This document shows positions 16,701 to 24,643 of a stretch of 54,406 bases of DNA, in pieces (position 1 is the first letter of the stretch; every line of letters begins with the position of its first letter). Position numbers and translations under genes: made by a program. The DNA is from DALYJJ01 sp031969915 (GTDB taxonomy: Bacteria; Acidobacteriota; Terriglobia; Bryobacterales; Bryobacteraceae): assembly GCA_031969915.1 (NCBI GenBank), contig DALYJJ010000025.1, forward strand, positions 1 to 54,406, read 5' to 3'. The notes under the pieces were generated by a model. The model worked only from the letters and a program-made list of their open reading frames with translations, did no database searches and was not told where the DNA came from.

Positions 16701-17087
16701 TCAACGAGGCTCGCTTTCGAGAATCACCACTGCGGCCGCCACGGTGGCGGTGTGGGTGAGCGTGAGAAGCGCGCGCGCCGAGCCCTTTTCCTTCGCCCAC
16801 TCCGCCGCACGGCCGTGCAGTTCGATCTCCGGCGCACCGCCGGCCGCGTTGACAACCTCAAGGTCCTGCCAGCGGATGCCGTCCACCCAGCCCGTGCCGA
16901 GCGCCTTCAGCCCGGCCTCCTTAGCCGCGAACCGCGCGGCGTACCGCTCGTACCGGTTCGACTTACTCTCCGCGTAGGCGATCTCGCGGCCGGTGAAAAT
17001 GCGGCCCAGGAACCGGCGCCCGTATCGCTCCACGGCGATGCGTATGCGCCCCACTTCCGTCACGTCCAGCCCGAGTCCGACAATCAC
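16701..17087 (-). CDS. acpS: holo-[acyl-carrier-protein] synthase
   Basis: This 128-residue protein transfers phosphopantetheine from CoA to acyl carrier protein in fatty acid synthesis. The N-terminal IVGLGLDVTEVGRI contains the Mg-binding Asp (D8). The second motif RYAARFAAKEAGLKALG contains the conserved Glu and Lys. The length and the TLTHTATVAAAVV C-terminus match AcpS. The start is taken as GTG at 17087 because the family begins immediately before IVGLG. It is divergent from the ECF transporter genes, with only 63 bases between starts. Confidence 0.93.
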   Translation of the reverse strand: MIVGLGLDVTEVGRIRIAVERYGRRFLGRIFTGREIAYAESKSNRYERYAARFAAKEAGLKALGTGWVDGIRWQDLEVVNAAGGAPEIELHGRAAEWAKEKGSARALLTLTHTATVAAAVVILESEPR

Positions 17088-17150
17088 CGCGTAGCCAGTA
17101 TAGCCGGTGGCAGGCGGCGCACCCCCGGTGCTACCGTGAAAGCGGGTTCC

Positions 17151-18059
17151 ATGCACATTCCCGACGGTTTTCTCTCGACGCCTGTGTGGGCTGCGCTGAA
17201 CGCCACCAGCGCGGCCGGCGTCGCGTGGCTCTCCCGTGGGGCCTCCCGGAATCTCGAAGAGAATCGCATCCCGCTGCTCGGGGTGATGGGCGCTTTCGTC
17301 TTCGCGGCACAGATGATCAACTTCCCAGTGGGCGTGGGGACCAGCGGGCACCTGGTGGGCGCGGGACTCCTCACCTTCGTCCTCGGGCCGGCCCCCGCCG
17401 CGGTGGTGATGACCGCGATCCTGGCGATTCAGGCGCTGATCTTTCAGGACGGCGGCGTGCTCGCCCTGGGCGCGAACGTGGGCAACATGGCCATCGCGGG
17501 CACTCTGGCGGCATACCTGCCTTGGCGCTTTCTCGGCGCGACCCGATTCCGCCGGCTGGCGGTCTTTCTGGGTTCGGCGCTGAGCGTGTTTGTCGCGGCG
17601 CTTCTTGTCCTGGCGGAACTCAGCCTTTCGGGTGTTGCTTTACCCGCGCCGATTCTGCGCGTCAGCCTCTTTCTGTTCATGTTGGCCGCGGTACTGGAAG
17701 GCGCAATTACTCTGGCGGTGATGCTGGCTCTCGAGAAGATGCATCCCCGATGGATTCAAGCGCCGCGGCAGGGTTCCGCGCTACCCGCCCTCGCGCTGGC
17801 GGCCCTGGTCCTGGCCGGCTTCATCGCGCTCTTCGCGTCGCCGCTGCCGGACGGGTTGGAGAAGCTCGCCGAAGAAGCCGGTATCGCCGGCCGGGCGCAG
17901 GCCGTGCTGCGTTCGCCGATGCCCGACTACGAACTCCCGGCGGGGGGCTCTGAGTGGCTGCGGCGGTCGGCGCCCGGGCTGGCCGGCGTCGCGTTAACGG
18001 TGTGCGTCGCCCTCTTGCTCGGGCGGGTCCTGGCGCGGCAGCGGCAAGGGGGCGCGTAG
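17151..18059 (+). CDS. cbiM: CbiM/NikM ECF metal transporter substrate-binding subunit with CbiN-like tail
   Basis: This 302-residue membrane protein begins MHIPDGFLS, the invariant N-terminus of CbiM/NikM whose amine and His2 bind Co2+ or Ni2+. About seven membrane segments follow. After residue 210 comes a second part with a LASPLPDGLEKLAE-like motif (the PDGL signature of CbiN/NikN) and a last membrane helix, so M and N parts are fused. It forms an energy-coupling-factor transporter with the next two genes. Cobalt versus nickel cannot be decided. No cobalamin riboswitch fits in the 63-base leader. Confidence 0.9.
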   Translation: MHIPDGFLSTPVWAALNATSAAGVAWLSRGASRNLEENRIPLLGVMGAFVFAAQMINFPVGVGTSGHLVGAGLLTFVLGPAPAAVVMTAILAIQALIFQDGGVLALGANVGNMAIAGTLAAYLPWRFLGATRFRRLAVFLGSALSVFVAALLVLAELSLSGVALPAPILRVSLFLFMLAAVLEGAITLAVMLALEKMHPRWIQAPRQGSALPALALAALVLAGFIALFASPLPDGLEKLAEEAGIAGRAQAVLRSPMPDYELPAGGSEWLRRSAPGLAGVALTVCVALLLGRVLARQRQGGA

Positions 18060-18767
18060 TTGCACCACGTCGTCCTTGAGGAGTGGAGCCGGGGCGCCAC
18101 GTGGCTGCACAACCTCGACGCCCGCGCCAAACTGGCCGCTGCTCTGGCGTTCCTGATTTCTCTCTCACTGACACCGCCCTCAGCGCTGCTGTTCTCCGGC
18201 GCCGCCGTGCTCGCGTTGGGAGTCGCCGGGGCGCTGGCGGCCCGGCTGCCCGTCCACCGATTGCTGTTCAGGTCCGCCGTGGTCGTTCCGTTTTCCGCCT
18301 CCGTCGCCGCCGTGAGCTGGTTTGCGGGCGATCCGGCGCGCGCGGTCGCGCTCCTGGTGAAGAGCTACCTCTCAGCCGTGATTGTGCTGCTGGCCGCCGC
18401 CACAACGCCCATGCCCGCCTTGCTGCACGGTCTGCGTTCGTTGGGGCTTCCGGCGCTACTTACGCTCGTGATTCAGTTTGTCTACCGGTATCTGTTTGTG
18501 ATCTCTGAGCAGGCTCAACATATGCGGCTTGCTTCGGCCTCGCGGCTTGGCCCGGGAGGCTTCCGCGTTTCCGCGGGAGCGGTGGCCGTCCTCTTTGCCC
18601 GTTCGCAGGCACGTGCGGAACGCATCCACTGGGCCATGCTCGCCCGGGGCGGGGGAGGCCCGCCGCGACCCCTGGCAGTCCCCTCGTTCCGGCTCAAGGA
18701 CGCTCTTTTCGCCGCAACCGCCGTGCTGCTGGCCGCTGTCCTGATCTTATCCGCGAAACGCCCATGA
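18060..18767 (+). CDS. cbiQ: CbiQ/NikQ ECF transporter transmembrane (T) subunit
   Basis: This 235-residue membrane protein has about five helices. Near residue 180 is the coupling motif where T subunits contact the ATPase (ARSQARAERIHWAMLARGGGG, matching the A-R-G coupling motifs). The N-terminus (EEWSRGATWLHNLDARAKL) matches CbiQ. The best start is TTG at 18060, directly after the cbiM stop, with a GGGGG-rich leader. It overlaps the ATPase gene by ATGA. Confidence 0.9.
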   Translation: MHHVVLEEWSRGATWLHNLDARAKLAAALAFLISLSLTPPSALLFSGAAVLALGVAGALAARLPVHRLLFRSAVVVPFSASVAAVSWFAGDPARAVALLVKSYLSAVIVLLAAATTPMPALLHGLRSLGLPALLTLVIQFVYRYLFVISEQAQHMRLASASRLGPGGFRVSAGAVAVLFARSQARAERIHWAMLARGGGGPPRPLAVPSFRLKDALFAATAVLLAAVLILSAKRP

Positions 18768-19477
18768 TACCGGTCATCCGCGTGCGCGGCCTTCATTATA
18801 CGTATGAAAACGGTGCCCAGGCGTTACACGGCGTCGATTTCGACTTACTCGAGGGCGAGTCTGTCGCCCTCCTCGGCGCCAATGGCTCCGGCAAGACGAC
18901 GTTCGTCCTGCACCTCAACGGTCTTCTCAACGGTCAGGGCAGCATCGAGATTGCCGGAATGCCGATAACTCCGGATAACCTGCCGGCAATCCGGCGCAAG
19001 GTGGGCATGGTGTTTCAGGACGCGGACGAGCAGCTATTCATGCCCACGCTGCTGGAAGACGTCGCGTACGGACCGGCGAATCTCGGATTTCCGCCGGAAG
19101 AGGCGGTTCACAAGGCAATCCACGCGCTGGAGAGTGTCGGGCTGTCCGGCCTGGAACGGCGGGCGCCATACCAATTGAGTGCGGGCGAGAAACGACGAGC
19201 CGCCATCGCCGGAGTATTGGCGATGGAGCCGGAAATCCTCATTCTCGATGAGCCGACGACCTATCTCGATCCGCCGGCCCAGCGAGAACTCATACAATTG
19301 TTATCCCAGTTGCCGCAAGCCAAGGTCATCGTAACTCACGATGCATCCTTCGCCCTGGCAACCGCCCGGCGCGCCGTGTTCTTTCGCAACGGAACCATTG
19401 GTGGCACGGGTCCCGTTGACGAGATCCTCACCCGATTCGATTGGACTCTCCAGCCCAGGTCCGGCGCGGCCCGCTAA
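18764..19477 (+). CDS. cbiO: CbiO/NikO ECF transporter ATP-binding subunit
   Basis: This 237-residue ABC ATPase has Walker A GANGSGKTT near 38-46, a Q-loop in MVFQDADEQLF, the signature LSAGEKRRAAIAG, Walker B ILILDEPT, and switch His in IVTHD. The QDADEQLF motif is typical of ECF ATPases. A single ATPase gene suggests a homodimer, as in group I metal ECF systems. It is the last gene of the three-gene operon. Confidence 0.94.
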   Translation: MIPVIRVRGLHYTYENGAQALHGVDFDLLEGESVALLGANGSGKTTFVLHLNGLLNGQGSIEIAGMPITPDNLPAIRRKVGMVFQDADEQLFMPTLLEDVAYGPANLGFPPEEAVHKAIHALESVGLSGLERRAPYQLSAGEKRRAAIAGVLAMEPEILILDEPTTYLDPPAQRELIQLLSQLPQAKVIVTHDASFALATARRAVFFRNGTIGGTGPVDEILTRFDWTLQPRSGAAR

Positions 19478-19488
19478 CTTCCCACTGC

Positions 19489-19782
19489 TTACGATTTCTT
19501 CTCGGCAGCCTTGCGATACGCGGCCCAGCGTTGCTTTTGGGCTTCCGCGATGCGCTTCCGCGCCTCGGCACTCAGTTTCCGTTTCCGTCTTGGCTTCGCT
19601 TTCTTGTCGACTACCGCCGGCGGCGCCGCCGCTTCCGACGCCCGCGGGCGTCCAGGACCACGCTGGCCCAGCATCGCCTTTACCTCACGGATCTGTTCCT
19701 CGATGCGCTGCCGCTGTATCTCCAGCCCTTCGAGGGCAGCCGTGAGCAGGGATTGGTTTCCTAGTGTCGATGGACGGGGCAT
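19489..19782 (-). CDS. small basic protein, possible DNA-binding
   Basis: This 97-residue protein has an N-terminal coiled-coil helix (about 10-40), then an AT-hook-like GRPRASE (about 44-50). A strongly basic C-terminus follows (KPRRKRKLSAEARKRIAEAQ, then KQRWAAYRKA). Such Lys/Arg/Ala tails are common in nucleoid-associated proteins. A GGAGGAGA site lies just upstream of the ATG. No precise function can be given. It is convergent with cbiO (11 bases between stops). Confidence 0.7.
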   Translation of the reverse strand: MPRPSTLGNQSLLTAALEGLEIQRQRIEEQIREVKAMLGQRGPGRPRASEAAAPPAVVDKKAKPRRKRKLSAEARKRIAEAQKQRWAAYRKAAEKKS

Positions 19783-19806
19783 TGATTCTCCTCCAAATAC
19801 TATAAC

Positions 19807-20268
19807 TCAGCTTACGGTTCTGTCTACAACTTTCGACTCACAAATCAGAGTTACCGGTCCTTCATTGACTGAACTAACCTTCATGTGAGCCTGGAACACG
19901 CCGCTCTGGGGATCCAGACCCTGCCTTCGAGCGCACTCAATGAAGTGTTCGTACAACGCCCTTGCGCGCTCGGGCGGCGCGGCTTCGTCAAAGCTGGGCC
20001 GCCTTCCGCGGCGGGTATCGCCGTAGAGCGTGAACTGGGAGACCACCAGCAAGCCTCCGCCGGCTTCGGTCAAGCCCCGGTTCATTTTGCCATTGTCGTC
20101 TGTGAAGATGCGCAAACCCGATATCTTGGTTACTAAGAATTCCGCGTCGGACTCGTTATCCGTTTTCGATACACCCAACAGGACCAGAAGGCCCGGGCCG
20201 ATCCGCCCGGTTACTCGGCCCTCCACTTCCACCTGGGCTTCCAGTACCCGTTGCACCACTGCGCGCAT
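19807..20268 (-). CDS. dtd: D-aminoacyl-tRNA deacylase
   Basis: This 153-residue enzyme removes D-amino acids mischarged on tRNA. The family's two signatures are present: SQFTLYGDTRRGRRP with catalytic Thr80, and the cross-subunit Gly-cis-Pro motif in NEGPVTL near 139. The length matches DTD. It starts MRAVVQRV as most homologues do, with a GGGAGG site just upstream. Confidence 0.97.
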   Translation of the reverse strand: MRAVVQRVLEAQVEVEGRVTGRIGPGLLVLLGVSKTDNESDAEFLVTKISGLRIFTDDNGKMNRGLTEAGGGLLVVSQFTLYGDTRRGRRPSFDEAAPPERARALYEHFIECARRQGLDPQSGVFQAHMKVSSVNEGPVTLICESKVVDRTVS

Positions 20269-20351
20269 GTGTTCCCTCCCTCCCCGCCCGTTCGCGGTCC
20301 CGGCGCTCTCCGAGCAGGGTGCGGTAAGATCAGCGGGGAGACTGGCACTCA

Positions 20352-21377
20352 GTGATCGAGACGTACGCTTACGCCCGCGCCGGCCTGCTCGGGAACCCCA
20401 GCGACGGGTACTTCGGCAAGACGATTTCCTATCTCGTACGGAATTTCCGCGCCCGCGTATTACTGTATCCGAGCGGGCGTCTCGAGATCAAACCCTCCAA
20501 GGCCGACATGCCCGTCTTCGAAAGCCTGGAGGACCTCTACCAGACTACGCGCTGGCGTGGTTACTACGGGGGCATTCGGATCATCCAGGCGCTCATCGTC
20601 CGTTTCACGGATTACTGCCGTGAACAGGGCATCACGCTGGAGCACCGCAATTTCACGCTGGAGTACGAGACGACCGTGCCTTTGCGGCTGGGCATGGGGG
20701 GCTCCTCGTCGATCATCACTGCCGCGCTCCGCGCTTTGATGATCTACTTCGGCGTGGAGATCCCCAAGCCGGTCCAGGCGAACCTGGTGCTCGAAACCGA
20801 GACTCGGGAATTGGGCGTGCCCGCGGGACTCCAGGATCGCGTCATCCAAGTCTATGAAGGGCTGGTCTACATGGACTTCAATCGCGACCTGATGGAACGG
20901 CATGGCCACGGCGACTATCAGCCCCTGGATCCATCGCTGCTGCCGAACATGTACCTTGCTTACCGCACCAGCCTGAGCGAAGGAACGGAGGTGTTCCATA
21001 ACAACGTGCGCGAGCGCTGGCGGGCGGGCGACCCCGACGTGGTCTATGCGATGCACCAATGGGCCGGCATCGCCGAGCAGGGACGCGCCGCGCTTGAAAC
21101 TCGCGACTACGACCGCTTGAACCGGCTGATCGATGAGAATTTCGATCTGCGCTCGCGCCTCTACCGCATCGGCGAAGGTAACCTCGAGATGGTCCGGACG
21201 GCCCGGCGCGTGGGGGCCAGTGCGAACTTTGCCGGCTCGGGTGGCGCCGTCACCGGATCCTATGCAGACGAGGCAATGTTCGATCGCTTGTCCGAGGAGA
21301 TGGGGGCGATCGGAGTGGCCGTAATCCGGCCTCAGATTGTTCCCCTACGCCCGGCCGGCTCCGATGCCCGAAGATAA
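20352..21377 (+). CDS. GHMP kinase resembling plant glucuronokinase
   Basis: This 341-residue GHMP-superfamily kinase has motif 1 near the start (ARAGLLGNPSDGYFGKTIS), the ATP-binding loop PLRLGMGGSSSIITAAL near 116-132, and motif 3 ASANFAGSGGAVTGS near 291-305. Several stretches match the plant glucuronokinase pattern, such as GYYGGIRI, GVPAGLQDRVIQVYEGLVYMDF and GHGDY. The predicted reaction is D-glucuronate plus ATP to glucuronate 1-phosphate. It is convergent with UDP-glucose dehydrogenase, which makes UDP-glucuronate by another route. Other sugar kinases of the family remain possible. The start is GTG at 20352. Confidence 0.8.
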   Translation: MIETYAYARAGLLGNPSDGYFGKTISYLVRNFRARVLLYPSGRLEIKPSKADMPVFESLEDLYQTTRWRGYYGGIRIIQALIVRFTDYCREQGITLEHRNFTLEYETTVPLRLGMGGSSSIITAALRALMIYFGVEIPKPVQANLVLETETRELGVPAGLQDRVIQVYEGLVYMDFNRDLMERHGHGDYQPLDPSLLPNMYLAYRTSLSEGTEVFHNNVRERWRAGDPDVVYAMHQWAGIAEQGRAALETRDYDRLNRLIDENFDLRSRLYRIGEGNLEMVRTARRVGASANFAGSGGAVTGSYADEAMFDRLSEEMGAIGVAVIRPQIVPLRPAGSDARR

Positions 21378-21448
21378 GGTCAACGTTGGCCGCAATCTCA
21401 GTCCTTCTCCCAGCACAAGAAGACGCCGACAGCCGATCTAATCATCAG

Positions 21449-21736
21449 ATGATCTACCGGCGCCGCCGTCTCCGCTCTGCTGCCGTTCCATCGGGGTTTT
21501 ACCGCTTTGAAGGCTCCGGCGATCGAATGATCTTCGGCGCGGGCGACAGCGACATGATTCGACTGCGCGACGAGAGCGGAAAGGAATGGCGGGGCAGCGC
21601 CGAGCGAACGGGCGATTCGACCGTGCGCTACATTTTCCGGGACAGCAACGGCAATATTCTCTCGGGCATCTCGGACGGCCACGGGATCCTGTTGCGTGAC
21701 GAGCACGGCAACGTGTGGCGCGGGTTTATCGACTAA
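21449..21736 (+). CDS. small beta-repeat protein of unknown function
   Basis: This 95-residue protein contains two or three similar beta strands-and-turn units (IRLRDESGKEWRGSAER, IFRDSNGNILSGIS, LLRDEHGNVWRGFID) built on the pattern R-D-x-x-G-x-x-W-R-G. It has a basic N-terminus and no signal peptide. The frame can extend upstream to a TTG at 21386, but that part is not repeat-like. It lies just after the glucuronokinase-like gene on the same strand. Confidence 0.5.
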   Translation: MIYRRRRLRSAAVPSGFYRFEGSGDRMIFGAGDSDMIRLRDESGKEWRGSAERTGDSTVRYIFRDSNGNILSGISDGHGILLRDEHGNVWRGFID

Positions 21737-21764
21737 CTGCGGCGCGGCGAGGAGCGCCCGCCGA

Positions 21765-23126
21765 TCAGATCACCCTCCCGAACCGGTAGCCTTCCTTCGC
21801 CAGCAAAGCCTCATCGAGCGTATTTCGCCCATCGAGCAGATACCGGTTGCGCATGGCCGCGCCGACCGCCGCCCAATCCAGGTCGCGATACTGGGGCCAC
21901 TCCGTCACCAGCACCAGCGCGTCGGCGTCCTTGGCCACGTCCTCCGGCGATGCGCACAGGGTCCAGGCGATCTCGGGATACTCATGGCGAGCCCGTTCCA
22001 GGGCCACCGGATCGTGGGCCTTTACCTTGGCCCCGCGCTCCAGCAGGCGCTTGGCGATGTCGATGGCCGGCGCTTCCCGCAGGTCGTCGGTGTGGGGCTT
22101 GAAGGCCAGACCCAGCAGCCCGACGGTGCGGCCTTTCAGGATCTTCAACTCCGAGAGCAGGCGCTCGACGACGCGCTCCCGCTGCTGCCGGTTGATCTCG
22201 CGCGCCGCGGTGACGATGGGCATCGCGAGGTTATACTCGGTGGCGGTGGAAACCAGCGCCGAGGTGTCCTTGCCGAAGCACGACCCGCCCCAGCCGATCC
22301 CCGCCTGCAGGAACCGGGTGCCAATGCGGGCATCCAGGCCAATCCCGCGGGCCACCTGCTGAATGTCCGCGCCCACCTTCTCCGCCAGCCGTCCGATTTC
22401 GTTGATGTAGCTGATCTTCAGGGCCAGGAAGGCGTTGGCGGCGTACTTGATCAACTCCGCCGAGGCGAGATCCGTCGATACCAGCGGCACCGCGCCCAGG
22501 TTCTCGGGACGCGGCAGGTAGGTGGGCGGGACAAAGGTCTGATCGAGCAGCGGACGGTAGAGCGTATAGAGCGTTTCGAGCGCCCGCGGCTCATCGGCTC
22601 CGATCACGATGCGGTCCGGGTACAGGCTGTCCTGGAGCGCCGACCCTTCCCGCAGGAATTCGGGGTTTGACGCCACCGCGAACACGCCCTGGCATTTCCC
22701 GCCGTGCTTCTCTTCCCACGCCTCGCGGACGATGGAGCCCACCCAGTTACCGCTGCCGATGGGAACCGTCGATTTGTTGACCACCACCGTGAACTCTCCC
22801 GACACGTGGGCGCCGATCCCCTGCGCGGCGCTGCGCAGGTACTTCAGGTCCGGCTCTCCGCTGGGCAGCGGGGGCGTCCCGACGGCGATAAAGACTACGT
22901 CCGCGCCGGGGATCGCGTCCTCGTAGCGGGTGGTGAAATGGAGGTTTTCGGCCGCGGCGTCGAGGAGCTGGTCGAGGTGCGGTTCATAGATCGGGATCCG
23001 CCCTTCTTTCAGCCGGTCGATCTTCGCCTGGTCCAGATCCAGGCAACTCACCCTGTGCCCCAGGAAGCCCAGGCACACGCCCGTGGTCAGACCCACGTAG
23101 CCGGTCCCAATGATCGCCACTCTCAT
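21765..23126 (-). CDS. ugd: UDP-glucose 6-dehydrogenase
   Basis: This 453-residue enzyme oxidises UDP-glucose to UDP-glucuronate with two NAD+. It has the N-terminal Rossmann motif GTGYVGLTTG (7-16), a central region with NPEFLREGSA, the catalytic Cys283 in GWGGSCFGKD, and a C-terminal domain with GLAFKPHTDDLREAPA. The length and motif order are standard. UDP-glucuronate feeds surface polysaccharide synthesis. It is divergent from the TrmO-like gene. Confidence 0.96.
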   Translation of the reverse strand: MRVAIIGTGYVGLTTGVCLGFLGHRVSCLDLDQAKIDRLKEGRIPIYEPHLDQLLDAAAENLHFTTRYEDAIPGADVVFIAVGTPPLPSGEPDLKYLRSAAQGIGAHVSGEFTVVVNKSTVPIGSGNWVGSIVREAWEEKHGGKCQGVFAVASNPEFLREGSALQDSLYPDRIVIGADEPRALETLYTLYRPLLDQTFVPPTYLPRPENLGAVPLVSTDLASAELIKYAANAFLALKISYINEIGRLAEKVGADIQQVARGIGLDARIGTRFLQAGIGWGGSCFGKDTSALVSTATEYNLAMPIVTAAREINRQQRERVVERLLSELKILKGRTVGLLGLAFKPHTDDLREAPAIDIAKRLLERGAKVKAHDPVALERARHEYPEIAWTLCASPEDVAKDADALVLVTEWPQYRDLDWAAVGAAMRNRYLLDGRNTLDEALLAKEGYRFGRVI

Positions 23127-23267
23127 TCCGTAGTCACCTCGAAGTCCGTCGATTCAGCCCACGCAGGCGATGCAGCCGCGCAAAGGTAATAGTACCCCTG
23201 TATGACTATGATCGGCTGCTCCCTGTGGACCTTTAGGGGCGGCCGCCGCCGCCGTATAGTGAGAAAC

Positions 23268-24080
23268 ATGGTGCAACTGGAACCAGTCGGCGTGGTGCGC
23301 AACGGCCTCCGCGACCGGAAGAGCATGCCCGCGTTGGGCGCGCCCGCCTCGGTGGAGATTTTTGAGCCCTACCGCGACGCGCTCCTTCGCTTCGAGAAGC
23401 ACTCCCACGTCTGGGTGCTCGCCTGGCTGGACCGGGGCGAGCGGAACGTTCTGCAGGTGACTCCGCGCGGAGTCGACGACCGCGGCCCGGATGGCCTCCA
23501 CGGCGTGTTCGCGGTGCGCTCTCCCGCACGGCCGAACCCGATCGGGCTCACGCTCGCCCGCGTGCTGGGGCGCGACGGCCTGCACATTGCCCTCGACCGC
23601 CTCGACTTCCTCGACGGCACTCCCGTGATCGACCTGAAACCCTATTTCGTGACCCGCGACCTGGCGTTCACGGCGTCGAACAGCCGCATCGGCCTGCCCC
23701 GCGGCGCCGAAGCGCTGCGCGACTCCCTGGTTCAGCAGGCCGTGCGGTTTCACGGCGAGGAGTGCGCCGACCTTGCGCTTGCCGTCCGCATGGTGGAAGA
23801 TCTGCGGATCCGGTTTCACGCGCTGGGCGAGCCCGAGCGCTGGGTGGTGGAAGTCCCGCTCTGCCGTCCCTGCCTGATCGACGCGATGATGGGGATGACC
23901 AGGACATCGCCGGGCCGCAATACGCTGCGCTTCACAGAGCAGGACGCGGCTGGTTTCGCTGAAGGACGGTATTGGCCCAGGCCGGAATTGCCCGGCGACT
24001 TCGAGGCCATGCTGGAGGCACCCAGCGGCCTGCTCTTCGATTTCGAGCTGAGGGAGGAGGCTCCGCGGGAGGCCCGTTAA
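23268..24080 (+). CDS. TrmO/TsaA-like tRNA methyltransferase with FmdE-like C-terminus
   Basis: This 270-residue protein's N-terminal domain (about 1-135) is a TsaA/TrmO beta-barrel. It has an opening PVGVVRNG, HSHVWVLAWL, the SAM-binding hallmark VFAVRSPARPNPIGLT and LDFLDGTPVIDLKPY. TrmO methylates N6-threonylcarbamoyladenosine-37 of tRNAs. The second part (about 150-240) does not look like the usual TrmO tail. RFHGEECADLALAVR and CLIDAMMGMTRTSPGRN resemble the FHGH-C and C-x-DA-x-GxTxGxGN motifs of FmdE domains, with one metal ligand changed. The ATG at 23268 fits the family N-terminus. It overlaps the STAS gene by 4 bases, convergently. Confidence 0.75.
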   Translation: MVQLEPVGVVRNGLRDRKSMPALGAPASVEIFEPYRDALLRFEKHSHVWVLAWLDRGERNVLQVTPRGVDDRGPDGLHGVFAVRSPARPNPIGLTLARVLGRDGLHIALDRLDFLDGTPVIDLKPYFVTRDLAFTASNSRIGLPRGAEALRDSLVQQAVRFHGEECADLALAVRMVEDLRIRFHALGEPERWVVEVPLCRPCLIDAMMGMTRTSPGRNTLRFTEQDAAGFAEGRYWPRPELPGDFEAMLEAPSGLLFDFELREEAPREAR

Positions 24081-24427
24081 GCCCCAGCCGCCTGGCCGAA
24101 GCTGGCCGTGGCCGCCGCTTCGTCGTCGTAGATCTCAAACAGCGTGTAGAGCCTTGTCAGCCCGAGCAGATCGGTGAGCTTCTTCTGCGGATTGAGCAGC
24201 TTCAGCGTGCCGCCGCGGCCGGAAACGGTGGTGTAGGCGCCCACCATCTCGCCCAAACCGGAGCTGTCCATGTAACCCAGACCGGCCAGGTTCAGCACCA
24301 CCTTCGAACTGGTCTGCAACGCGTCGATCACTCCGTCGCGCAACCGCCCTGTGGCGCTTCCCAGCGTGAGGTCGCCAACTAGATCCAGAACCACCACATC
24401 GCCAACCTGCCGTCGTGTCACCGTCAT
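24077..24427 (-). CDS. STAS-domain anti-sigma factor antagonist
   Basis: This 116-residue single STAS domain has the phosphorylatable Ser pair at 55-56 in YMDSSGLGEMV. The fold strands VVVLDLVGDLTLG and GTLKLLNPQKKL are standard. Unphosphorylated proteins of this type bind anti-sigma kinases and free a sigma factor. No anti-sigma kinase gene is adjacent. Confidence 0.93.
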   Translation of the reverse strand: MTVTRRQVGDVVVLDLVGDLTLGSATGRLRDGVIDALQTSSKVVLNLAGLGYMDSSGLGEMVGAYTTVSGRGGTLKLLNPQKKLTDLLGLTRLYTLFEIYDDEAAATASFGQAAGA

Positions 24428-24493
24428 CGCAAATCTCCTCTACCGCGCCTCATCATAGCTGCTTTGGGGGTGGAAAGGGAACCGGGGGAACTT

Positions 24494-24528
24494 GCAGAAA
24501 TGCCCGCCAATCGGACAGGCATTTCTGC
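24494..24528. repeat. perfect inverted repeat (11-bp arms)
   Basis: GCAGAAATGCC at 24494-24504 is the exact reverse complement of GGCATTTCTGC at 24518-24528, with a 13-base loop. It lies in the 216-base gap between the STAS gene and the LytTR gene. No U-tract follows on either strand, so it is not a standard terminator. It could be an operator, a REP-like element or an mRNA structure. Confidence 0.7.
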
Positions 24529-24580
24529 TGTGTCGGGGTTCAGCCAGCTTGTGGCTGAGGGCTACTTTACATTCAGTGTA

Positions 24581-24598
24581 GGAGCGGCCGGCCGCTCC
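24581..24598. repeat. 18-bp perfect GC palindrome
   Basis: GGAGCGGCCGGCCGCTCC is a perfect palindrome, 46 bases beyond the stop of the LytTR regulator gene in its direction of transcription. It may act as a terminator stem or as a dyad binding site. No T-run follows. Confidence 0.6.
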
Positions 24599-24643
24599 AC
24601 CAACCGTTCTGGGGCGAAACGGGACGGCCGAGGGGTGAGACGG

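Noticed and set aside
15343..16977. Long plus-strand open frame (544 codons) opposite the histidine kinase and receiver genes
   Set aside because: It is antisense to two genes with clear catalytic motifs and has no recognisable domain; high GC gives long chance frames here.
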